The position numbers and the translations under genes were made by a program. The notes below the pieces were generated by a model, which worked only from the letters and a program-made list of their open reading frames with translations, was not told the origin of the DNA and made no database searches. Positions 10,482 to 21,465 of a stretch of DNA of 64,000 bases are shown piece after piece (the stretch's first letter is position 1; every line of letters begins with the position of its first letter). Source of the stretch: Protula sp. h YS-2021 (lineage: Eukaryota > Annelida > Polychaeta > Sabellida > Serpulidae); NCBI GenBank assembly GCA_949752745.1, contig OX457033.1:16536156-16600155 (forward strand), in the 5' to 3' direction.

Positions 10482-11058
10482 TTATACGACTTGTGTCAGG
10501 ATTGCTTGTGGCGAAAATGCATAAAGCACTTCTTGTACCGACCATGGGCAGGTGAGGGCATATATTGCCCATACCGCTTGATCTGGACATGGGGAGACAA
10601 ACCTTCGGAGCTGTGTTGTCATGGCATTGGCGAAAAGATCCAGTGTGGGAGGCCCCCTGGTGATTGGTTTATGATCCATCGAAAGGACTGGCGGGATAGA
10701 CACCACTCTGTGTGGATGAGTTGGCCTATTCTGGATGCTAGGTCCGCCAGGAGTATTGATAGAGGGAAGGACCTGGTCTCCCTTGCCTATTTAGGTACGC
10801 CACGGCTGTTGAGTTGTCTAGGGCAACTAGCACGCTATTGCCTCTGAGAAGTTTGGTTAGCTTGTTTAATGCTATCCAAACTACTAGTAAGTCTAGCCAG
10901 TTATGTGGCACCCATTTAGGGAAGGGGTCATTTGCCTCTCCATATCTGTCCCTGATAATGTATCCCCCAACCCCTCTGAGTGCGTTTGGAGTTATAGTTC
11001 TGGAAGGGGTGGATGAAATGGGATACCCTCGTTGATAATCTGAGAGTCGCACCACCAT
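10482..11058 (-). pseudogene. DIRS RNase H and downstream LDLFA segment
   Basis: RNase H part (11058-10738): GVGGYI, then NWLDLLVVWIALNKL, then VLVALDNSTAVAYLNRQG, the strongly conserved DIRS/gypsy-like RNase H core with its catalytic Asp. In another frame (10706-10482) follow PTLDLFANAMTTQLRRFVS and VLYAFSPQAIL, a segment that follows RNase H in DIRS polyproteins. The frame change and stops between the two show decay. In a live element it would degrade RNA in the RNA:DNA hybrid. Confidence 0.85.
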
Positions 11059-11261
11059 TGCAGGGGGCCAGGGATGCCTGTGGTACTTTCATTTTCGCTT
11101 GGGAAGACCTCCCTTGCCTCAGTGCAAACCTTACCTGCCTTTAAAATGGCCTGTAGTGGAAACGGCCTAACGGAACCATTTTCGGTTGCTACTAGAAGGC
11201 CTGGTAGGGACTCCGTGGCCTGTAGTCTTACCTTTCTGTTCACCAGGATCCCGTTTATGGC

Positions 11262-12050
11262 TTAAGAGATCCATTTCTGTGTCTCTACTGTGGGAAAAAC
11301 CCTTGCGCTGGCCGAATCCCTCCTTTCTTCTCGAAAGACAATGTCTTGTTTCGGAGTTAGCTCTGATTTGGCAAAATGACCACAAGATCTGCCTGCAAAG
11401 CCTTGCGTATTAGCGTTAGGGTCTGATAATGGGCTAGCCTTTTGGTCTTGGTGCGCTAGAAACCAATCGTCTAGATATTGCAATGCTAACACGATTTCCA
11501 GACTGGCCCATGATTTTAGTACTTTCATGACGTACACGTATGAGGCAGCCGATAGGCCAAAGGGGAGTGCCAGAAACCAAAACTGCTTTCGACCTAAACC
11601 CAGATTTTTTTTTTTTTTTTTTTTGCTGAGCAGTGCAATGAGGTGTATAGATAGGCGCCAGATAGGTTTATAGACGTGTCCCACGTCCCTACTTGTAAGC
11701 TTTCTTGACTTGGGCAGCGTCCATCTGAAATGATGTCACTTTAGGAACTCATTGAGGCCGGAGAGCTGTATCGCTTATCTCCACTCCCTGGATTTCTTGA
11801 GGACCAGAAAAACCCTGCTGGAAAACGCTGTCTGGTTTTCTGGCATTTCCTTCATGGCCTCCTTTTTCCTTAAGGTCAATAACATTTCGTTGAGGGCTAA
11901 ATCTCTTTTCGAGCCCTCTGGATAAGAGGCGACAAAGCTTTCTGGCACTTGGGAGGCTCGGGAAATGGATGGCTTGTGGCCTATCGAATCCCGTATGAAG
12001 GGGAGTGGGGAGCCAACGAAGTACTGGGCGCGGATCCCCCATTTCCTCCC
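11262..12050 (-). pseudogene. DIRS reverse transcriptase remnant
   Basis: The N-terminal part reads PVLRWLPTPLHTGF, then in another frame EMPENQTAFSSRVFLVLKKS (finger motifs). The motif A equivalent, in a third frame, reads SINLSGAYLYTSLH, with Asn where the catalytic Asp is expected. Motif B is ALPFGLSAASYVYV, and the catalytic motif C is YLDD (11466-11477) in QYLDDWFLAHQ. ELTPKQDIVF corresponds to the usual thumb-proximal motif. At least two frame changes, several stops and a T20 run (11605-11624) inside the domain make it inactive. Function in a live copy: cDNA synthesis. Confidence 0.88.
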
Positions 12051-12844
12051 AGATTTGTCAAAACTTTTCTAACCTTAATCTTTGATAAAGTATCGCCAAG
12101 AGACAAGGGAGTCTCTGGTCGGTACTTTGGTTGGTTGTTACGTGCCCCTCTATCTTGCTGCCACTGCCTTAAAAGTTTGTGGAGGACACTGGATCACTGA
12201 GGTGTAGGCCTTCCTATCGTGTCTTCAAAGCTTTCAAGGGGTGGTCCTGAAGAGACATGATGTTGAGTATATGCCAAGAGGAGGTCTCAATGGTCTTTCT
12301 CTACTACTGGAAAGTCCAAATCGCCCTGGACGGATGTCATCTAAACTTTCCGTTTTGGCGGCTGTTCTTATGCCTCTAAAGGAATCTGCTCATCCGAGGA
12401 CCGATATGGGGCCGGTCGCACAGCACAGTGTTTTGAGGTGTTAAAGCGAGATAGAGTATGGCCCTCGCAGGTGTCCATCCTCTTGAATTCCTATGATCGC
12501 ACTGTTGTAACATTGGCGAAGCCTTCACTGGTGGACAGTGTGATCAAGGCGTCTTGTTTTCGGAGGATAGCCTGGGAGGTCATCCGTATGGGGGATCCTG
12601 TCTATCAAGACATGGTGAACCGGAGGTGACGTCTGCCATGCGCGCGATCTCCTAAATGGCTTCCCTAAAGGGCACATACCCTAGGGCTGTGGCCTAGCGG
12701 CCCCGAGCGGGTGGCATTCTCACTGCGGGGAGTGAGGTCCGGGGGAGTAAGTCCTGATTGGGCGTCTTCCTGCCGCTGCTGGATCTTTCCAGAGTCTCTG
12801 GTCACTCCCTGGCGATCTGATATAATCGACTTTTTTTTTTTTTT
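12051..12844. other. DIRS linker region, no domain recognised
   Basis: Between the RT start and the repeat that bounds the gag-like frame. Minus-strand frames are broken and polar, with no recognisable motif. It ends in a T14 run (12831-12844), the third homopolymer of this kind inside the element. Confidence 0.5.
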
Positions 12845-13085
12845 AACATGCAAAGAAGCCGTACGATAACTGCGAGTGTCACCAGTAGACACACAGTTAG
12901 ACATATAATAACAGATAAGATATCACTTTATCCGGTGATCAAGTGTGTTAAGCCATTGTAAACTGCTGTCAATTCTGACGATTTTATACGAAGTAAATGT
13001 CTATAGGCGTATTCTGGCCACTTTCCGTGTGCCGAAACGGGACGGGGCCGAATTTGGCACGATTAGGGGTACCATTATGGCACTG
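12845..13085. repeat. Internal direct repeat, copy 1 (flanks gag-like frame)
   Basis: About 240 bp similar to 13812-14055 in the same orientation. Shared landmarks are GTGTCACCAGTA, ACACACAGTTAGACATATAA, AAGTGTGTTA and CCGTGTGCCG. The two copies bracket the gag-like frame. Confidence 0.8.
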
Positions 13086-13214
13086 ACCCAAAATGGACCT
13101 CTGCCCATGGCCCGGGGGCCAAAATGGGCTAACCCTGGTGGCCATTATGCCATCGTGCCATAATAGGACCCTGCACGCAAGGCTAACGAGATGGGCGGTA
13201 CCGTGCTGGAATCC

Positions 13215-13770
13215 TCAACCGGCCTGTCGCTGTTGCAAAACTCGACCGCGAGATCGTATATGTAACCGTTTCCTGCTCGGGGGAGGATTTAGTCTTCGTC
13301 TCCGAGTCACCCCTGGCCTGCTAAGTCCTGGGGGCAATTGCAATTTCCAAAGAGCTTGCTGTGCCTTCCCTTCGGGGATATGTAATTCAGCCACTATCTC
13401 TGAAAAGGCATTTGTTTTTGCCTTCTTACGATTTTTGTTGGAAACCACAGCGTCTGACTTCGAGCCAGTATCTGTCCTAATCGGCGTGGAGACTTAGTCC
13501 AGAATCACCGAGCTCGTTTTCTCCATGGCCTCTTTCACAAACTCGGGTGTGATAAAGGGGGTCGAGGACAGAACTTTGCATTTATCCCGCCTGCGATCGT
13601 TTCTAGTCCTGTTTTTATTGACCACGTACCAGTCCTTGGGTATAAGACGTTGGCGCTCTGGGCAAGTGTTTCATTTGTCACAGAGTGACAAGCCACTTTT
13701 CCTCCTACAACGGTCGCAAACCGAGTATGGGTTGTGTGCCGAAGGGGTGGGGGTGAGTGCACTGCAGAAG
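13215..13770 (-). pseudogene. DIRS gag-like frame
   Basis: One minus-strand frame stays mostly open across this segment. It has a Cys-rich start, CDRCRRKSGLSLCDK (first CxxC codons at 13707-13718), then basic stretches, PEFVKEAMEKTSS, and KNRKKAKTNAFSEIVAELH before a Pro/Arg-rich tail. Two in-frame stops (13671-13673 and 13494-13496) interrupt it. Position upstream of RT and composition fit a capsid/nucleic-acid-binding ORF1 of a DIRS element. Similarity of the body to any one family was not recognised, so the call rests on context. Confidence 0.6.
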
Positions 13771-13811
13771 TTTGGGTGAAGAGCGCAGGCTGGCTTCTGT
13801 CATGTCTGAAA

Positions 13812-14055
13812 GACAAGCAAAGAAAAAGCCAGATGATAACTGTAAGTGTCACCAGTAAACACACAGTTAGACATATAATAACACTTAAGACATCACGCCA
13901 AGCTTTATCCAGTGACTAAGTGTGTTAGTTCATGGTGAATTACTGTGTATAGGAAATTCCGACGATTTTAGACGAAATTAAATGCTTATAGGCGTTTCTG
14001 ACCGCTTCCCGTGTGCCGTAACGGGATGGGGCCAAAAAGGGCACGGTTTTGGGTG
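13812..14055. repeat. Internal direct repeat, copy 2 (flanks gag-like frame)
   Basis: Partner of 12845-13085. Divergence between copies is considerable, so the duplication predates much of the decay. Both copies run into ATTATGGGCC-type repeat sequence on their right. Confidence 0.8.
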
Positions 14056-14640
14056 CTGTTATGGGACGGTCCCTAAATGGGCCCCTGCCCATGAACCTGG
14101 TGCCGAAATGGGCTTATTCTGAGTAGCATTATGGGCCTTGGTACCGTTATGGGCCTGTTCATGACCGTGTGCCGAAATGGACCAACTCTGGGTACCATTA
14201 TGGGCCTTGGTGCCTTTATGGGATCCAGCCCGTGACCCTGGTGCCGAAATGAGCCAACTCTGGATACCATTATGGGCCTTGGTACCGTTATGGGCCCCTG
14301 CCCATGACCCTGTGCCGAAATGGGCAAACTCTTGGTACCATTATGGGCCTTGGTGCCGTTATGGGTCTCTGTCCATGACCATGGTGCCCAAAATGGGATT
14401 ACCATGGGTGCCATTATGGGCCTTGGTACCGTTATGGGCATCTGTCCATAGACCTGGGGACCGAAATAGACTAACCCAGGGTGTTGTTATGGAATTAGGG
14501 CCGTTATGGGCCTCTGCCCGTAGCCCTGGGGACCAAAATGGGCTCGCCATGGGTGCCATTATGGGCCCTGCGACCGTCATGGGCCCCTATCCATGGCTCT
14601 GGGAGCCGTTATGGCCTCGACCCATAACGGGCTGGGGGTG
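14056..14640. repeat. DIRS leader minisatellite, about 72-bp unit
   Basis: About eight units built from GGTACCATTATGGGCCTTGG, CCGTTATGGGCCYCTGCCCATG and CCGAAATGGGC modules. KpnI-type GGTACC and near-palindromic CCATTATGG motifs recur. The array lies upstream of gag in element orientation, in the leader of the retrotransposon. It yields long but spurious frames on both strands. Confidence 0.88.
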
Positions 14641-15460
14641 CCGTTCCTGGTACCGAAAGGTGCCATAACAGCCTCGTCCAAGACGGGCCCCTTCGTCCCC
14701 GACCCATAGGCTGTAACGGGACGGGGATACTGTGTATGGCATTCAGGGGTACCATAACAGCCCTCGGCGGTCCCAAAATGGGCATTGGCGCCAAACCGCC
14801 AGAAAACCGCCAAAAATGCCTAAAAAGCATTTCTTCCGCTTGGACCAGGATCAGAGGTATAAAATCTGCTTAAATACGTCTGATCGGTCCCATGGAGTGA
14901 CAGCTTAAGCAGTGACTGGCCATTCAGTGATGGAGCAGTCCGCTAGATAAAGCTTGGAGTCTATGCAGGCAATGCGGACTGTAAAGACTCAAATTAACTC
15001 CACGGCGATGTGTGCTGGAACCAGTACATAAATTTCGATCCTGTAGCTTCTGGTGGAGAAGAGAGGCACACTTCCCGGGACTTGGTAAAGGTGTCACCGT
15101 AACGTGTAAACTCAACAACTACCGGACCGAAGTACAAGTGCTAAAAATCTTGCTTTAATCGCGGGCTAATTTTATCCAAATTTCAAGTAGAGATAAATTA
15201 GTCCTTTAGCATTAAAATAAACTATTTCTGAAGCAAATTCGCACCTTGGACTAGTTCCCTTTTCTTTAAAATTGCGGAGCACACAGAATGGCGTGTGTTG
15301 GTAACACCACGCTTAAAGGGAATGACCTTTATTTCCAATGACGTAATATCAGAGGATTCCCTCTTTCTCATTGGTCGATGGATGGAGAGCGGGATAGGCT
15401 CATTCTAACTGCAAGAAAAAGTTTCAATTTTATTGCGTGGTAAACGTAACCAAAGGGAAA

Positions 15461-15509
15461 CCCATCTAAAAGTGGAGATAAGCGAATTCAAAGCTTTTGC
15501 GAAGTAAAA
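15461..15509 (-). repeat. DIRS right inverted terminal repeat
   Basis: Perfect 49-bp inverse of 8108-8156. The adjacent 15312-15460 is shared with the interior of the nested element at 7760-8106, in inverse orientation. Confidence 0.9.
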
Positions 15510-17998
<2,489 letters not shown>

Positions 17999-18767
17999 AC
18001 TTTGTTGACTGACTGAATGGACTAAAATTTTGCACTTAAACATGTTATGTAGACAGTATTTTTGAAGCAGAGCCAGCTTCGTGATTTGATTTATTGTCAG
18101 TTTTTAGTAAGTCTTTTACAGAGATGATTGACTGATTGAAAGAATGAGACTTTTGTGAAAGCAGCTACGTACCTTGTTTTATGTTCAGTCTTAGATTCGT
18201 TTAACGATGTGATGTCGATAGCTTATTGCTGTTTAGTGGTAAATTAGATTAAAATCTGATGCATCGAGAAAATGTTATTCATTGCACATAGTAACATACA
18301 GTTTCAAAACACACTGAATAAAATTTGCACCACCACGCAGAGAACCGCCATGATAAATCGTAGTAAAATACAGTGTCAAAATACACTAAAGAAAATTATT
18401 ACCACAAACCTCTCCCAACCCTTCTACCCACCGCCAAAACCCAAGAATAAATCAAGCAAAAAATCACGGATGCGAGATGTCCAATTTTTCAGTTGGATGC
18501 GAGATGTCTAGATGCGAGTTGCCCTAGGCCAGATGTGCACATGCGAGATGTCGCGGATTCAAAATAACACGTCTTGTGTCTAAAATTCTTCTCTTCTACT
18601 CTTAAAACCACTCAGCACGAGGCAAGAACTAAGGGTACGTACCTGTGTTGAAACCATCAATTGTGGAATCAACAGCTCACTGCCAGTGGCCTAGGATACC
18701 TTAACCCCCCTATATCTTTACCCGTTCTCCCCCGGGTGAAGATATCCTAGGATGACTTTACCCTCTT
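17999..18767. other. Unassigned sequence with ATGCGAGATGT repeats
   Basis: No gene. ATGCGAGATGT or close variants occur four times between about 18468 and 18551. From about 18690 short inverted motifs of the GGTGAAGATATCCTAGGAT type begin. Confidence 0.5.
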
Positions 18768-18795
18768 GGTGAAGATATCATAGCATATCTTCACC
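18768..18795. repeat. Short perfect-arm palindrome
   Basis: GGTGAAGATAT (18768-18778) and ATATCTTCACC (18785-18795) are inverse copies around a 6-base spacer. Related half-sites GGGTGAAGATATCCTAGGAT lie just upstream (18735-18754). Confidence 0.8.
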
Positions 18796-19056
18796 CCTTT
18801 GGGATATACCCCAACTATTTTTGTATTATTTAAAGATTGTAATGTGATAAATGCAAGGATTTACTGGATTATAACTGAATCTGTGATCAACGTTTATAAA
18901 ACAGTACGAAGAAGGAACATCGAACGTAGTGGGATGGGGGAGAGGGGAATGACTGGATGGTGGCTGGATTGGACAATACACCATCGAGAAAGTAGCAAAA
19001 GAAAGGCATCAACCGTCTGAGGAACAAGAAAGGCGAAGTGTTGACGCGCTCTGTGA

Positions 19057-19347
19057 CAGCGCTACAAACCTTCCAAGCATGATGCCGAGGAACACGATGA
19101 CAGAGACGGCGATCCAGGTGTGATGTCAGTGAACCAAGATACCCGAAGCAAAGATCAAGGTGTGACGTCAATGGTCCAAGATTCCCGAGAAGGCGATCCA
19201 GGTGTGACGTCAGTGAACCAAGATACCCGAGGCAACGATCAAGGTGTTACGTCAATAGACCAAGATTCCCGAGACGGCGATAAAGGTGTGATGTCAGTGA
19301 ACCAAGTTACCAGAGACAGTTATGCTGGTGTAACGTCAATGGGCTAA
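19057..19347 (+). repeat. 42-bp minisatellite that encodes 14-residue repeats
   Basis: About six tandem 42-bp units, alternating in two types so that the pattern also repeats at 84 bp. Because 42 is a multiple of three, a plus-strand frame stays open from 19057 to the stop at 19345-19347 and reads as repeats of the form GVTSVNQDTRxxDQ. Several units contain TGACGTCA or a one-base variant. No ATG lies upstream in this frame before a stop, and no family is recognised. It may be a plain minisatellite rather than a coding exon. Confidence 0.7.
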
Positions 19348-19453
19348 GATACCAGAAACAGTTGTGAAGACTGAGGAAATAAAGGCCCTATGACCTTTCC
19401 CTTTAATCCAGTATCTACAGAATCTGGAGCCAGAACATTTAGGTTGATTGTGA

Positions 19454-19825
19454 ATGGTAATATTCGCCAAACGACAAAAGCTGCTCCTCGCCATGACTCA
19501 GTCCTCGAGCCTCAATCCAACTCTGAGCGCATTGAAAGGCGATAGAAATAGCTCTTTCAGCTCAACGTCACACATTCTTACAGGCTCACAAGAAAACCAC
19601 AAAGACCTCCGAAAGAAAGTTTCCAGGTACCTTAAAGAAAATGATGCCCAATTGTTACGCATGGCTAATTGCCACAACTACTCCTCTTCCAGCCATAGGG
19701 GAAACGTAGTGGTTTTGGGGGCAACCGAAAATGAAATAATTGCAACTGTCTGTATGCTGTCTATCGACATATTATTGTACTCCCCATGCGGTCAAGATTG
19801 CGCTGGAAACTTGACATACAAATGA
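19454..19825 (+). pseudogene. OTU-type cysteine protease domain fragment, catalytic Cys lost
   Basis: A 123-aa ORF from ATG. Residues 29-50 read GDRNSSFSSTSHILTGSQEN where OTU domains have a GDGNC(L/F)FR block, so Ser33 stands at the catalytic cysteine position. It continues HKDLRKKVSRYLKEND and VLGATENEIIATVCMLSIDI, matching the helix and WG-x-ELxAxAxxxxxxI region of OTU proteases. The C-terminal catalytic His region is absent because the frame ends 15 residues later. OTU domains are deubiquitinating or protease modules that also occur in many animal transposon proteins such as Helitrons. The loss of Cys, the truncation and the isolated position argue for a dead fragment of a mobile element or retrocopy. 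Confidence 0.6.
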
Positions 19826-21355
19826 CTGCATTACAAGGCCTAGGTGCCTGCTAGCGAATCACTGGGCAAGGTAAGAAAAGCAACTCAAAACATATATATT
19901 TTTTAAAACATCTGTAACCATTATATGCCTGTATATAATATTTAGACTGGTTAGGCGATCGGGTGAGAAGTTGACAGCTTTTTAAATTTTTCTTGAAATG
20001 TTGTGATTTAATGATATATAAGTATAAGACATGCATTCTGCTTTTCAGGTTTGTAAATACAATAGCAATGAATGGTGTTACATTAAAGCACGTCTTATAT
20101 TTCGGCATAGAAAATATCCTTATATCCGAGAGGGGTAAGGAAATCCTGTTACATATTTTCTAATGTGGATTTAGCTGTTAAGTTCGGCATTTTGCAGAGA
20201 GAAAATAAATAGCCAGTGCACGGTTATAAAGAAAGACTGGTACGTGTTTTTAGATACGATCATGTCATGTTCGGTGTGGGAGACAACCGCTACTAATTCA
20301 TGACACGATTTGCTATTTGTTGTAGAAAACGTTCAGAGTCTTAACATTTCGATAATGGAACGAAAGCACAAGTTTGGATTTGCAAAAGGGGCTACGGATG
20401 TACGCAAGATTATAAATTTGCAAATAGGGAACAATAAAGACTGTGATACAAATGCATCCAAATGCACCAAAATAGACCCATATATCCCAAAATAGAACCA
20501 AATACACCAGAAATAGACCCAAAATACACCCACAAATGTGGCCCGGCTATGCTTAGAAGTGCTGGATAATACTGAGAACAGCACCAAGATATTCGGGAAT
20601 TTTCAATACACAAGATCACCCAGTGTAACATTAGACATTTTTAGTGATATTGGCTATGATTTCATAATGCAGGTACAAGTTACAACTGCCATAAAAACGA
20701 CAGGCCGAGAGGAAAAGTAGGACCAGTAATTTTCTCCCAAGGCGGAAAATGCTTCTGAGCTTTGACAGAGATAAAAAGTGGGAGAGATTCTGAGAGAGTG
20801 TTAGAGATTTACGCATTTTTAGTGATGGAGTAATTTCTGAATAAGCTGACATGTTACGTGCTTTTTATAACATTGACACAAGTAAGTCGTAAAAAGGCTT
20901 GATGCCCTTCCCAAACCCCTCCCCGCACCCCCCAAAAAATAAGATAAAGGATTGTGGAAAATATTCAATATCATCGTCATGTGCGAAGAAAAAAGGACAG
21001 TATAATTGTGAAATCATAGTTTTCAAAAGTCGTTAAAGTGAACATATAAGGCTATTTGGGGCTCATTAAAAGCTGTGTCTGTTTCGTAAGAAAATCTCCA
21101 AGCCTTAAGGAGTCACAATGACGCATCTATAGGAGCCGAAACTTTAAATTGCGTTCTTAATGCTACTGCAGGGGTTTGAAAGCTCGCTAATATTAATGGA
21201 GTTAAGCAAAAAGCGACCATTTCAAAGTGCGTATCTTGAGGCACCATTTACTCCAATTCCAGCACATTTTAGAGTGGCTTTCTGTGCTAATCTTACATTT
21301 ATTTTATTTCATTACGACATTAAAAATTAAGCCCCGAGTTGCTTCACGTAATTAC
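19826..21355. other. Unassigned sequence
   Basis: No gene recognised. Near 20450-20530 a short degenerate repeat of AAATAGACCCA/AAATACACC type. From about 21040 to 21350 the sequence is of higher complexity, with ATTA/TAAT motifs, and has no ORF. Confidence 0.45.
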
Positions 21356-21465
21356 TACTTAAAGAGCTAATGAGACAAAAATTGTCACTAACCTTTCTTG
21401 CCGAGAGAATTACTTAAAGAGCTAATGAGACAAAAATTGTCACTAACCTTTCTTGCCGAGAGAAT
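21356..21465. repeat. Perfect 55-bp tandem duplication
   Basis: 21356-21410 and 21411-21465 are identical, beginning TACTTAAAGAGCTAATGAGA. The lack of any difference means a very recent event or an assembly artefact. Confidence 0.95.

Larger units (their letters stand above)
8108..15509 (-). mobile_element. Degenerate DIRS-like retrotransposon, 7.4 kb
   Basis: Bounded by perfect 49-bp inverted terminal repeats (8108-8156 and 15461-15509) starting TTTTACTTCGCAAAAGC. Minus-strand content in order: repeat-rich leader, gag-like frame, reverse transcriptase with YLDD, RNase H with DNSTAVAYLNRQG, a segment with the LDLFA motif that usually follows RNase H in DIRS polyproteins, then a tyrosine recombinase with its RRSEIH, HxxR and YY landmarks. 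RT with RNase H and a tyrosine recombinase plus inverted ends is diagnostic of the DIRS group. Every domain carries stops or frameshifts, so the copy is inactive. No target-site duplication is seen, as expected for recombinase-mediated insertion. Short motifs such as CCCATAATGG recur near the left end (about 8354 and 8851), inverted relative to the leader minisatellite. Confidence 0.9.

Noticed and set aside
10296..10847. 183-codon plus-strand ORF
   Set aside because: Antisense shadow of the RNase H/LDLFA region of the DIRS element.
14177..14668. 163-codon plus-strand ORF rich in Trp/Pro
   Set aside because: Translation of the leader minisatellite of the DIRS element.
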